Of a stretch of DNA of 64,000 nt, positions 1 to 10,968 are shown in pieces; the stretch's first letter is position 1; every line of letters begins with the position of its first letter. Origin of the DNA: Emiliania huxleyi CCMP1516 (Eukaryota > Haptophyta > Isochrysidales > Noelaerhabdaceae); assembly GCF_000372725.1 (NCBI RefSeq), contig NW_005196456.1, positions 469,901 to 533,900 of the forward strand, in the 5' to 3' direction. Both the position numbers and the translations under genes were made by a program. The notes under the pieces are model-generated. The model searched no databases and was not told the origin of the DNA. It saw nothing but the letters and a program-made list of their open reading frames with translations.

Positions 1-6
1 GTCGCG

Positions 7-361
7 GCCAGCATCAGGAATAGAGCCGTACGGCAAGAAGAGCTCGATGGGGAGCGAGAACCGTCAGAGGTGCTCAGGGAGGTTTCGGAAGTCCGCCATG
101 GTGCGGTCAGTTCCCCCCAGGTTTGACTGCGTAGGTCGCGGAACTCGTTGAGTACTCGCAGCCTTTCTGCGCCTCCGTCTGGGCATCGGCTGCTCGGCAA
201 GAGCAGTCTTTCCGGAAGATATCGACGGTTTTCGAGAGCCACCCGCTTGGGAGCGATTGAGCGCGTCACGGAGGACTTCAGGTTACCCTTGAAGCTCCTC
301 TGACGGTTCTCGCTCCCCATCGAGCTCTTCTTGCCGTACGGCTCGGTTCCTGTTGCTGGCA
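7..361. repeat. Inverted repeat, arms of about 64 bp at the left edge
   Basis: Bases 7-70 reappear as the reverse complement at 298-361 with about three mismatches. The arms are separated by about 227 bp that hold no convincing coding sequence. The left arm is near the window edge, so the repeat may extend further. Such long, nearly perfect arms suggest the ends of a short non-autonomous element or a recent inverted duplication. I see no obvious target-site duplication, so the type of element is not decided. Confidence 0.75.
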
Positions 362-1599
362 CAGAGCTCCCGTGCCAGCCGTCCAACGTGATAGGAACGA
401 GTGTATCGCTTTGACGGATCGACCGTGCTTATTATCAAGACTGATATGACGTACACAGTGACACATCAGACGACACATATTCTCCCACCCGCCGGGCCGC
501 AAAACGCTCTCGACGAGAGCCACAAGAAGGCGTCCACACAGCAAGCCGCTCGTCGGACAGGCGTGCTCGCTTGATGTCGGCGAGCGCATTGCGCACGCTT
601 TGAACGGTGGCGAAGCCAAAAACACCGATGGTGGCCGTCCGCCGGCGTATGCGGCGGCGATCGGTCCCTAACCTGTCGCCCGCGGTCCCTAACCCAAAGG
701 TGGTCCTTCTCGCTTTCGCTTTGGTCCCTAACCAAAAAAGCACGATTCTGAAGTTGGGCCCTCAGCCACATCAACAGAGAGAGATTTTTGAAATCAAAAC
801 ATCATCTTCTATTCATTTTCAGAAAGAATTTTACAACAAAACTCCAAAGAAATCCAGCCCTGGAATTCTTGCCCGAAAAAGAAATCCACGCTGGCTCCGG
901 AGGTAGGGGACCCGAGCACACTGCTGTGAATACGTCCCAAACCCATACTGTGACCTGGTAGCATATGCGGCTCTTACGATCACCCGGAGGTGGACTGCTG
1001 AGGGGTATTTTGAAAACATCTTCTTCCACATGAAGAGAACAAGATCTCTCTCACATCAACGATAAATCCTCATCGTAAACAAAACCCCCTGTTAGCAGTT
1101 CTCCCTCCGGCTATGTTCGTAAAGAGCTACATGCTCTGATAAGTAAGCTCGATTAATTTTAATAGACCCAAAAAATATCTGCGTGCGCGACGCCAGCCTC
1201 GCCCTTTGTTGGGAACGACGCACATCCAGGGATGTCGGGTACGTGCAGCCAAGGAATCCAGCGTGTTCAGAGAGAGATGAAAAAGAATTTCAACAGCGAA
1301 GAAAAATATGCAGAAAAGAGGGAAGGTGAATATTGGATGGAGGGTGGACGCGGCGTGGGGGGTCTAGGGCGCTGATCTTCAGATCGACTTCTTAGCTAAG
1401 AGCCAAGGCTCCCGTCTGACGCCCGACAGTCGCTCGGATGTACGGCCGGGCAGATCGCGACAACACACCCCGCACACATGCAGCAAAAAGAACCTCCGAA
1501 GCGTGAACAGCGCCTCAGCAAAAGCTCGATCGTCTCACATTCTCTCTCTCTCTCCCTCTCTCTCTTTTCCGCTCGTCTCGAGCGCCCAGGCGGAGGCGG
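362..1599. other. No gene recognised; CT-rich tract before the next gene
   Basis: Short open frames exist here on both strands but none resembles a known family or carries a coding-like protein. The stretch is less GC-rich than the rest, with an AT-rich part around 780-1180. A CT-rich tract at about 1540-1568 lies just upstream of the glycosyltransferase start and could belong to its promoter or 5' leader. Confidence 0.6.
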
Positions 1600-2847
1600 A
1601 TGGCCTCCTGCATTGCCGCTCTCGTCGCCGTCAGTCTGGCTAAGCACGTTCATCACCGCTCCACTCGCAAGGACCCGTGGACGACGCCCACGAACATATC
1701 GGGCAACTGCACTGCTCTTCCAGCAAACGGCCACAGAGACAAACCCGACGGCGGCGGCGAGTTTGTTTGTGTCAGGAGGTTCGGTGCGGCGGGACTGGGA
1801 AACCAGATCACGAAGACGATGCTAAGGCTCACCGTGGGAATCGCCATCTCGGACGCGCTGAACCGACCGGTGTGCTGGCGGCGTGCGCTAAGAAATGGCA
1901 TGGCGGAGATCAACTTGGCTGAACACTTTGCACACCCTTTGCCCGATTGCCCGACTGAGAATTCACGTTGCTTAGTCGACATAACCCAGAAATTCATGAG
2001 GGTGCCGGGTATGAAACGCAGAAAGATCTACGAGGATGTCGTCTGCCACCTTCCAACTACGGCGCGGGGACCCGGAGAGGATAGGCAAATCGTCCACTTC
2101 GAGCAGCTGATTCTTTGCCAGACGTGGGCGCGCTGCAAGCTGAACAGCAGTGCGATGGATATGCTCGCTGCCCCCGGCGCGTGGTGTGACGAGGCATGCA
2201 CCACGCGCAGATTCCTCCGCCGCGTGAGCGCGAGAGTGGGCGAGCTGGCTTTACCCGTTTTGTCGGCGACGCGTTCGGACGAGAATGGGCGCGCCAGGCC
2301 GCGTGCTCGCCACCACGAGCCCATTCTGATCGCGCTGCACCACCGTGCTGGTGACGCGGTCGCTTTCTCCTCCCATGACGGGGACGTAAGGGCGGGTGGG
2401 GCAGCGTGGGACCGAAAGCGCTTTGCGAACGCCACCGCGCGGGCAGTCTTCGGCGTGGCGACCAGTGCCGTTGTTTGCAACGTGACGCGAAAGTGTGCCC
2501 CTTTTCCAGCAACGATGCCTCGCATCTTTGTCGCGTCTGACGATGCAGGCTTCATCCGGGCTTTTGACGCCGTGCTCAATGAAGACTACCCGCAGCTTGC
2601 CCCCACTTTGCATCTTGCCCCCGAGACAATCCAGCACAACAGTGACGCCGCCGCTGCCGGGAAGTCTAACGTCTCCACTATTCACGAGCGGATCGTCGCC
2701 GATTGGCATATCCTGACTCGGTCCGACCTGCTCCTCGTCACGGGAGGAAGCAGCTTCTCGCAGACTGCGAACGCATTCGTGCCACATTGCAGGCTCAACG
2801 GCAACAACGTTGCGCCCTCTTGCCTGACGTCGGCGGAGTGGTCTTAA
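1600..2847 (+). CDS. Fucosyltransferase-like GT-B glycosyltransferase, putative
   Basis: This is a 415-residue open frame without introns. It resembles fucosyltransferases and related GT-B enzymes that transfer a sugar from a nucleotide-sugar donor in the secretory pathway. The visible signs are GLGNQ near residue 65, a typical start of the donor-binding fold in such enzymes; HHRAGD near residue 248, matching the basic HxRxxD-type motif of alpha-1,2/1,6/O-fucosyltransferases; FVASDD near residue 310; and a C-terminal stretch RSDLLLVTGGSSFSQTA that fits the conserved acceptor-side end of the fold. The first 15 residues are hydrophobic and could be a signal or anchor. The many cysteines fit a luminal protein. 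The start at 1600 is the first in-frame methionine before this hydrophobic stretch. Substrate and linkage are not predictable; the family call is by motif only. Confidence 0.65.
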   Translation: MASCIAALVAVSLAKHVHHRSTRKDPWTTPTNISGNCTALPANGHRDKPDGGGEFVCVRRFGAAGLGNQITKTMLRLTVGIAISDALNRPVCWRRALRNGMAEINLAEHFAHPLPDCPTENSRCLVDITQKFMRVPGMKRRKIYEDVVCHLPTTARGPGEDRQIVHFEQLILCQTWARCKLNSSAMDMLAAPGAWCDEACTTRRFLRRVSARVGELALPVLSATRSDENGRARPRARHHEPILIALHHRAGDAVAFSSHDGDVRAGGAAWDRKRFANATARAVFGVATSAVVCNVTRKCAPFPATMPRIFVASDDAGFIRAFDAVLNEDYPQLAPTLHLAPETIQHNSDAAAAGKSNVSTIHERIVADWHILTRSDLLLVTGGSSFSQTANAFVPHCRLNGNNVAPSCLTSAEWS

Positions 2848-5176
2848 TACATTATTGGGTTAGTTTGCCCAGGAGGCCCGGGCAGACAGAGTCGTGATGG
2901 CTGTCCTGTCTAAGAGGGGGGGTGCAGTCTTCGGACACGGTCATTCTGAGCGGCTTGGTGTATCTCTAGACTCTACCGCGGTGGACGTTTGTTTTTTCCT
3001 CTTCACGGCGGTTCCTTCCATTTCACTCCGACCCACGTGATTATTGAAAATAGAGCTCAAGAGCGCCCTGTAGCGCCGCCTCCTGCCGTGAGTCAACGTC
3101 AGGCAGGTAAAGTGCCGCTTTTGCCGTCGCCAGGTGCCGAGTGGTGAAGACTGGGTCTTGGAGTATGGTGACGTGTCTCTTCTCGCAGCTCCGGACATGC
3201 TTTCTCGGAGCGGGGTATCCAAAACAAGGGAGGGGTGACCACACGCGCAGCGCAGGCGGGAGTGCCGAAACTTGGAGCACTTGGAGTGCAGTCATCAGCC
3301 TCACATCCAGGGCCGGGGAGCTAAGAAGCGCACCCAGCGGGCCGGATGATCGGGATCGGGCTACAGGAGCCCTGACCCCTAGGGGGGTACGCGTTCGCAG
3401 GAAAGGGCCGTAAAGTAAACACAGGTCTCCGAGGGTTAGTTCCGTGTACCGGGTTTCCCCTTAACTGCAGAACGCCCCCGCTACTCGGAGCTAACGGACA
3501 CACAACACTGCACTCCACGCACGTACACGGATACGCCTCATGTGCGCCCGCCCGACTCCGGTCCCAGAGTCCCTTCCTTCGCCCGTCAGGGCGAGCCCTC
3601 GGCTCGTCCCGGTCCCTTGCTCTCCGCTTGCCCGGCCTCCCTCGCGCGACCCTGCGGAACCCCCAGTCGTTCGATCCCACCGCCTAGGCGCCCTCCCCGC
3701 CTCGGGCCCCCCCTTGCTATAGCTTCCGCTCGAAGTATCAGCATCCTCCGAATCGACCGGCTATGGCACGGGAACCCTAGGGTCACACCGTGGCACCGGC
3801 ACTTGAGGGCGTAGCTGGCTCTATCTCGCGAGATCGACCACGCCGTTCTCCACAGCGCGCCGTCTAGCTCCCTCTGTGTCGCCTCAAGCTGGTGTTGATG
3901 TATCCGGTCTGTTTGCGTGATGAGCCTCCTGGGAGCGGCCCCTCCGTCTTGTCCTCCGTAACGTACTCGCAGATCGCGTCAAAGGCTCCCACTTAGGGTC
4001 CGTTTTGTGGACAAACCTACGCCACCTCGACCACCTCGACCACCTCGGCCGAGGCCGCTGCCGCGGCCCCTCCCGCGCCTGCGGGGCGCCCCGGGGCGCT
4101 CAGATGGCCCTCGCCGCCCCCGCCCCCCTTCCCGCCGCCGACGCGGCGCCCCGATCGCGCGTCGTTATCACTGAAGAGCTACGCTCGGGCGTTGACCGCA
4201 CCGCGTACCCTCCCCACTCCCGCCTCTCATTTGTGTCACACCACGCGGAACGCATCTCCATCGCTTCGGTGTCTGAAGGGGGTGAACCGCGCCATCCTCG
4301 ATCGCCGTGCAAAGCTCGCTTCCGAGCTCTCACGCCGCGCGTAGGGCCCTTAGGGGCCTAGAGAACACAGCCCCCTCTCCCTTTTCTCCCAGTAAGCTAC
4401 AAGTACGTACGTACGGGATGCTCGGGCCACCCACAAACGTACAACCAGGAGGTGACAAAACAACTCTACTCTCGACTCTGCGTGGCCCAGCGGAGGCGGC
4501 ACCGGTTGATGAGACCATGAGACGGAGAGAGAGAGACACAGGGAGAGAGAGACATGAGTTGTTTGTGAGATGTTGTGGGCCTTGTTGAGTCTGTGAGGTA
4601 GACTAGAGCCTAGAGCCCGAGCGCGTCAGAGTTGTGGTCGACACCATTCGCACTCAATCAACGGTTACGTGCCCGGCCTCTACCATGACCCGCTAACTCA
4701 CCCTTGGAGGAGGCGGGAGCAGGAGGAGGGGGCTCGGAGGGCGGCGCGAGCGGGAGCTGCCACGCGATGCGCCGGCGGAGACGTGGATGTGAGAGGAAAC
4801 TACGCTGTCAATGTGGGCACTCGTGACGCCACAATGCTGGGGAGTGTAGACTGAAGTAAGACTTCATCATGCGACATTGGCGATGCGTGGTGGACGCAAC
4901 CTCGAGGGCGGCTCGTCATACTCCGGGCGCAAATTATTTCCCTGTCTGCTTCACTTACCGCTGGCGCGCGAGACGCCCCACAGCCAGGCGGGAGGACCGA
5001 CCCTCGGGTGACCAAATTCTTTTTCCTGTCTGCTTCACAGAGCGCGAGCGGCGCAGGCAAGAGCGCCCCATCCAGGCACATTTTGCCCACGCGCCAGCTG
5101 ACTCTCTTCCTGAACACTAGCCAGGCAGGAGGCGGACCTAGTCCTAGATAGACGAGCATCCGCCCTCACAGGCGTG
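2848..5176. other. Intergenic, no gene recognised; one copy of a 57-bp dispersed repeat
   Basis: No frame in this 2.3 kb looks like a real gene; the longer ones are arginine- and proline-rich readings of GC-rich DNA. It contains one copy of a dispersed repeat (3271-3327, described separately). A short triplicated CGACCACCT occurs near 4028-4050. The last 100 bases before 5177 should hold the leader and promoter of the histone deacetylase gene, but I see no specific element. Confidence 0.55.
3271..3327. repeat. Dispersed repeat, copy 1 of a 57-bp family
   Basis: The segment starting CTTGGAGCACTTGGAGTGCA and ending in GCTAAGAA is nearly identical to 47436-47492, with a few substitutions. A shorter relative (the GGCCGGGGGGCTAAGAAGC part) occurs near 48329-48348. 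All copies share the same end, which marks it as part of a dispersed element and not unique sequence. Confidence 0.75.
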
Positions 5177-5685
5177 ATGTCGCGCGCGAGCGGCAAGCAG
5201 CGGGTGTGCTACTTCTACGACTCTGACATTGGCAACTACTACTATGGCCAGGGCCATCCCATGAAGCCTCATCGTATTCGCATGGCTCACAACCTGCTGC
5301 TCAACTATGGCCTCTACAAGAAGATGGAGATCTACGTGAGTGCTGCACCGTGCCACCGCCTGACGGCCCTGCCACACCTGCCTCACACCTGCAAGCCGAG
5401 TGCGCATCGCCCGGGTCCCATCGGACCCGCCTCGCTGCGTCGCAGCGGCCGAGCCCAGCCACCTTCGATGAGCTGCGCAAGTTCCACTCCGACGAGTACA
5501 TGCGTTTCCTGCGGCACATCACGCCAGACAACATGGGCGAGTACACCAAGCAGATGCAGCGATGTGAGCCGCCGCCCCGCCCCTGCCCCCGCCGCGCGCG
5601 CGCGCGCGAGTCGCACCGCGTCGACGCCGTGCACCCGCCACGCCGCGCGCCCGGCGTCGCATCACTCCCCGCCGCCCCACTCCCT

Positions 5686-5754
<69 letters not shown>

Positions 5755-7327
5755 GTCGCCGCCGCCGCGACGTTACTTGAGGCAGCGCCGTTCCCCGCCC
5801 GCAGTCAATGTCGGCGAGGACTGCCCCGTCTTCGAGGGCCTCTACCAGTTTTGCCAGGCCAGCTCGGGCGGCTCGATCGGCGGCGCCGTCAAGCTCAACA
5901 AGGGCACGTCGGACATTGCGATTAACTGGGCGGGCGGGCTGCACCACGCGAAAAAGTCCGAGGCCTCGGGCTTCTGCTACGCGAACGACATCGTGCTTGC
6001 CATCCTCGAGCTGCTCAAGCACCACCGCCGCGTGCTCTACATTGACATTGTGCCACCCACCGCCGCCGCCGCTCCCGCGCCGCGCCGCCGCCGCCGCGCG
6101 TCCCTCCCAGTGGCTTCGTCGCCCTCTCGCCTCTCCGCCCGCCTGCGCGACGCGCCTGTGCGACCAGCTCTGTGAGGCGGCGGCGCCTGCACCTCCCGTA
6201 GGACATCCACCACGGCGACGGCGTCGAGGAGGCGCGCAGCCTGACTCCCCCCCTTCCCCCCTCCCCCTCCCCCGCCCGACCGCCCGACCGCCTCTCTCCC
6301 CGGCGAGTCCTCTCTCTGCCTTCGGCAATCCTCCCTCGCCCCCTCGCCCCAACGGACCCCTCCCTGCCGCCCCTCGCTCGCTGCTGCTCGGGCCGGCGCT
6401 GACTCGCCCTCCGCGCCGCGCAGGCCTTTTACACGACGGACCGCGTGCTGACCGTCTCCTTTCACAAGTTTGGCGAGTACTTTCCCGGCACGGGCGACGT
6501 CAAGGACGTCGGAGCAAACGCGGGGAAGTACTACTCGGTCAACTTTCCGCTCAAGGCGCGCCGCGAGCCCCCCCCCCCCCCCCTCCCCCGGGCACATCCG
6601 CCCGCCCGCGTCTACCCGCCGCGTGACGCTTTCCCTCCCTGCTAGCAAGCTGCGGCCTCTGCTGGCAAGCCGCGGCGCGCGCCCGGCACCCTCTCCGCCC
6701 AAGCGCTCGCCGCCCTCGCCCCTTCCCCTGCAGGACGGCATCGACGACGCCTCGTACGCCTCCATCTTCAAGCCCGTGATCGGGCAGATCATGCAGATGT
6801 ACCAGCCCGGCGCTATCGTGCTGCAGTGCGGCGCCGACTCGCTCTGCGGCGACCGGCTCGGCTGCTTCAACTTGACCATCCGGGGGCACGCCGAGTGCGT
6901 GCGCTTTGTGCTGCAGCAGAAGGTGCCCACGCTCATCCTGGGCGGCGGCGGCTACACGATCCGCAACGTGTCGCGCTGCTGGACGTACGAGTCTGCCGTG
7001 GTGCTGAATGAGGAGATCTCGGACGACCTCCCGTACAACGACTACTACGAGTACTATGGGCCGGACTACAAGCTGCACTACGCGCCCTCGGGCATGGAGA
7101 ACCTCAACATCCCCGAGAACCTCGAGAAGATCAAGTCCAAGGTCTTCGAGCACTTGCGGCAGCTGCAGCCGGCGCCGAACGTGACGATGCCTGCCGCGCC
7201 GCCGCCCGCCGCCGCCGACGAGGAGGACGAGGACGAGGACGACCCGGACGTGCGGGTGAGCCAGCGGGGGGGCGACGAGCGGCAGGAGCATGGGGCGGAG
7301 TTCTACTCGGGCAGGCCAGGCGAGTGA
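5177..7327 (+). CDS. Class I histone deacetylase (HDAC1/RPD3 type)
   Basis: A zinc-dependent enzyme removing acetyl groups from histone lysines, acting in nuclear corepressor complexes. I reconstruct six exons: 5177-5335, 5446-5563, 5805-6049, 6202-6231, 6424-6555 and 6734-7327. Together they give 1278 bases, 425 residues, with all phases matching. The product follows HDAC1/2 almost end to end: [13 protein letters not shown] near the N-terminus, [18 protein letters not shown] with the two active-site histidines, [10 protein letters not shown] with the metal-binding Asp and His, [16 protein letters not shown] with the third metal Asp, and [10 protein letters not shown] with the catalytic Tyr. 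The C-terminal tail is short and acidic (EEDEDEDD). All catalytic residues are present, so an active enzyme is expected. Introns 4 and 5 begin with GC (GCGCGC), and exon 4 is only 30 bases. Intron 2 carries a long GCC run. The 110-240 base introns contain poly-C and CCG-rich DNA. Confidence 0.95.
5689..5765. repeat. (GCC)n run inside histone deacetylase intron 2
   Basis: A trinucleotide run of GCC, slightly interrupted by GCT and GTC, lies between the donor at 5564 and the acceptor at 5804. Read in frame it would give polyalanine or polyproline, but it is intronic because flanking exons join in phase without it. Length variation would be expected between strains. Confidence 0.85.
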
Positions 7328-7754
7328 CCTCCGCGGGCCGGGGAGAGGCTAGTCGTCGAAGGATGCGTCTTGCGCCGGCGCTACGGGACCGGCGCGCACA
7401 GCAGCATGACCCCCGTATACGTGTACAAAACTTGTTCGATTTGTCTGTCCACACCCAGAAAGAAGAAAACGGCGTATTGGATATGGCGCACGGTGTGCCA
7501 CACGCGTCACGCCTGGCTCAAAAACACGCGAGATTTTGACGAGAAAGGAGAGAACTCGAGCGGCGACGGCGCGAGCGACCCGGCGACGCATTACCGTACG
7601 TGACACTGTGTGATCAGAAACACGCGTACGAAGAGGGACGTACACGTAGCCCGGCTGGTTCCGGGCGAGACACAAGCCCGCACACTGCTCACGGAGTGTC
7701 AAGCGATGGCGGCGCTCCAAGAGTGGTTGCGGCTAAAGCCGTAGGCCCACAGTG

Positions 7755-8465
7755 CTACTTGTCCTTGATCGTCTCGGCCGCAACCACGCCAAGCAGGATT
7801 AGGAGGACGTCGCAACCGGCGCACTTGAGATCTCGAGATGGGGAGGTCCTTGTCCGACTCGATCCCGTCAAAGAAGGACCTAACCACACCCAGCAGCTGA
7901 GGGCAAACGAGCTGGCTGTGGCCCCCTCCATGCAAAGCGAGAGCGAAGAGACGTCTGGCCGCAGCTGGCGATGATTGGCTGTCCCGCTGTGAGGACGGGA
8001 TCGTAAATCTTAATCTTGGCTTCAAAGTAGAAAGACATCTGACGAACGATTTCGAAGCGGCGGCCTCCGCCATCTGATCATGGCATGATGATCATCGTCC
8101 GAGATACACTTCTTGATGATCTGCTTTTTGGCACCCTGCTCCTGGACAAACGCGTGGCGATAGATGTCCGCGCCGTCCTGGTCCTTCTCGGTGCTCTTCT
8201 GGCCGGGGTAGTTTGGCGTGTAGCTGTACACGGACTTGCCCCGAAGCACGGCAAGCGTGACGCCGGTGGGGTCAGTGATGTGCATCTGAGGAAAGGGAAG
8301 GGTGGCTGAGACGGCGAAGTGACGCGCACCTCCGGACATCCTGAGCTCGCTCACCCCGGGATTGACCACAAACACGGTCTCCTTCGTGTGGTCAACGACC
8401 GTAAAGATGTCGCCCGACGCCGCCAGCTTCTGCTTCAGGAGAAGCCCACACGCGCCGCTGCTCAC
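7755..8465 (-). CDS. LURP-one-related (tubby C-terminal-like) protein, partial model
   Basis: The reading resembles the LURP-one-related fold, a 12-stranded tubby-like barrel with a central helix, whose plant members include defence proteins; biochemical role is unknown. From the 5' side it shows LKQKLAASGDIFTVVD, a strand pair typical of the family start, then VFVVNPG. A 69-base intron (donor GTGAGC, acceptor CCTCAG; 8354 down to 8286) leads to MHITDPTGVTLAVLRGK, the next core strands. After a second intron the frame FYFEAKIKIYDPVLTAGQP near 7988-8032 fits later strands, and CDVLLILLGVVAAETIKDK with a stop at 7755-7757 fits the hydrophobic C-terminal helix. The exact joints of the last two exons could not be settled, and the first exon probably lies above 8465. 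The region just below, to 7328, holds only the 3' ends of both neighbouring genes. Confidence 0.5.
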
Positions 8466-8921
8466 AGTAGGGGGAAATACTGAAAAATGGGACCCCCCGG
8501 ACGGACCTTGCTTTCATACCGAGCGTGAAGAGCTGAGTCTCAGCTTTCAGACCCTGCAAAAATCATTGAAAAATATTAAGATGGTCCAGAATGGTGACCG
8601 AAAGACTCCGGCGCCGCAGCGCTCGCGCCTGCTTTCCTCGCAAATGCGACAAGTGAGGCCTCTGAAAGGGAAAAGAATGATGGCGTCGAAAGAAAAACCG
8701 CGAACGAAGACCGCAAATGCCGCCGCTCCTGGTGAGCGCCAGCCCGCGCCGCGTGCAGGGCGTGTCCGGGGCGCCCTCCCCCCGAGTTCCCCCGCAAAAT
8801 CCGGCCCGCGGTCGCGCGCGCGCTCCCGTCCCGCTGCTTTAGAGGAGTCTGCAGCCCCGGGCGCGCCCGCACGGCGATTGCCGCCTCCACTCCAACCTCA
8901 TCCACTCTCACTCTGACATTC

Positions 8922-9966
8922 TCTCCAGAGTCCTCGCGTCGAGCCCGTGGCGCCGGAGCGCGAGCCCCAAGCTCGGGACACAGCGGGACATTGACGATCT
9001 GCGATGCCTGTGCGTGCAGGTGATCACGATGAGCCTGTGCGGCGGTGGCAAGCTTCCTGGTGCTCCAGGCGCGCTGCGCCCGCGCGTTTGCGACGCCCGT
9101 GTGTGCCCCTGCGCGCGCCCCGCTCGCCGCGCCGCCGCCGGGCCCGTGGGGGTCTCAGGTTTGCGCGTGTGTGCCGCAGATGTCACGACCGAGCAGCTGC
9201 AGCAGATCCTCCAGAACGTGCAGGCCGAGCTTGAGCGGCGCGCGGCGCTGCAGCGCGGGGCGCCCGAATCGAAGCGGTGCGTGCCCCCCCTCGCCGTGGC
9301 CGCGCTCGCCCCGCCTTGGCGAGCTCTTGCCGCGCGCGCGCGCCGCAGGAACTCGATCTTGTGCGCCTCGGGCAAGGCGTTGCCCAGCGAGGCGGAGGTG
9401 CACGCATGGGCGCTGCTCGTGCTGCTACATGGCCGCGGCGCGGACGGCTCGTGGGTCGCCGTCCCGACGCTCGTCGACCAGTGGATGAACGTCGTGCTGC
9501 TGCAGTCGAGTCGCTACAAGCAGGCGCCCGCCCTGCTCTCCCACCGCCCCCCGAGCCGCCGCCGCGGCTGCTACACCTCGGCTATATCTCGGCTATATCT
9601 CGGCTATATCTCGGCTCTATCTCGGCCTTGCTGCCTGAGCCGTGTGTGCGTGTTGTGCGCAGTTGCGCGAGCGATGGCAGCCTCCGACCGACGATCCGGA
9701 GTGGCGTAACTTGGCTCTCGCCAAGGGCCTCGTCCCGTCCTTGCTCAGCCAAGCCGCCGCTCGGGCGGCGGAGCCGCTCGCCCACATCACGCGCACGCTG
9801 GTGCAGCTCGAGGTCATCGACCACGACGTCGGGCAGACCGCGCTCTCGAACTATCTGAAGAACTGCCTCGCCAAGTCCAAGGGCATCTCGGGCGGCTGGA
9901 CCTGGATGCGCCGCCGCCGGCGGCGGCGGCGGAGGACGAGGAGATGGAGGTGGAGGTGGAGGCGGA

Positions 9967-10032
<66 letters not shown>

Positions 10033-10156
10033 GCAGCGCGGGGCGCCGAAGAAGCGCGGGACGCCGAAGAAGCGCGGGGCAACCGCAGCAGGCGTGGCGG
10101 CTGATGAGGCGGCGCCACAGGCGCGCGAGGCGCGCCCACGGCGCAATGCACGTTGA
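8922..10156 (+). CDS. Unrecognised multi-exon gene, acidic and polyalanine C-terminus
   Basis: I do not recognise the family. Exons join in phase as follows: an exon ending at 9068 (start uncertain), 9180-9276, 9349-9523 and 9663 onwards. Introns at 9069 and 9524 begin with GC, the one at 9277 with GT. The protein starts with an uncertain N-terminus, then a helical segment DVTTEQLQQILQNVQAEL, a leucine/tryptophan-rich core (WALLVLLHGRG, VPTLVDQWMNVVLLQ) and a second helical part (LAHITRTLVQLEVIDHD). After KGISGG there is a one-base frame break near 9895; in the following frame the protein would continue with an acidic stretch (AAAEDEEMEVEVEAEA), polyalanine from a GGC run, and a basic lysine/arginine tail with duplicated KKRG ending at 10156. 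The acidic-to-basic tail suggests a nuclear or nucleic-acid-associated protein, but this is a weak inference. Confidence 0.45.
9578..9628. repeat. 11-bp tandem array (CTCGGCTATAT) in an intron
   Basis: Four to five copies of CTCGGCTATAT, the last degenerate, follow the GC donor at 9524 in the unrecognised gene. On the other strand the unit reads ATATAGCCGAG, containing the same GAGAT-type core seen in introns of other genes in this window. Confidence 0.8.
9955..10031. repeat. (GGC)n run, probably coding for polyalanine
   Basis: A long GGC run follows the acidic coding stretch. In the frame GCG it gives about 20 alanines between an acidic segment and a KKRG-rich basic tail. If the frame break upstream is real the run would be read differently, so coding use is an inference. 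Confidence 0.7.
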
Positions 10157-10668
10157 CTCTGCGGCACATGCACGTTGACTCTGCGGCACGGCGGTAGATG
10201 GCCGAGGATGCAGACGGACCGTGGTATGTGTGTTGTGTATATGCTCATATCCGCGTTACCACAAAACGGAGGGGATGATCCGCTTGAGCAGCAGGCACAC
10301 ACACGCCAAGCGCGTGAGTTGTCGCTCGGGTTGCCTTAACTAGATAACATTCCCATATTCATTAATAGCGGCTAGTTTGTCACATCACCACGTGGATCGA
10401 TGACCCGGAATATGCCGCAAGACACGGCGCTTTCATGAAGCAACTCATTATCTTGGACGCATCCCTCGACGCGAAGAGCCATGCAGTCACCAGAATTGCT
10501 TGGACCTCTCCTGCAAGTAAAACGAAACATTCTTGGAGCTTCCCCAGCCGCTTGTGGCCGCGTCTCATCCGTGGCGACGCGCTGTTCCACCGAGCCGTAC
10601 TCGGCCGCGCCGCCGCGTCGAGGCACGGGTCCCCAACCAAGCAGCGACGCCGAAGCGTCGACCGATAG

Positions 10669-10968
<300 letters not shown>

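Noticed and set aside
5519..6352. Minus-strand frame of 277 residues over the histone deacetylase
   Set aside because: It is an antisense shadow, arginine- and glycine-rich, over exons and the GCC run.
10372..10530. Small minus-strand frame (MFRFTCRRGPSNSGDCMALR)
   Set aside because: About 50 residues, no homology and no supporting context.
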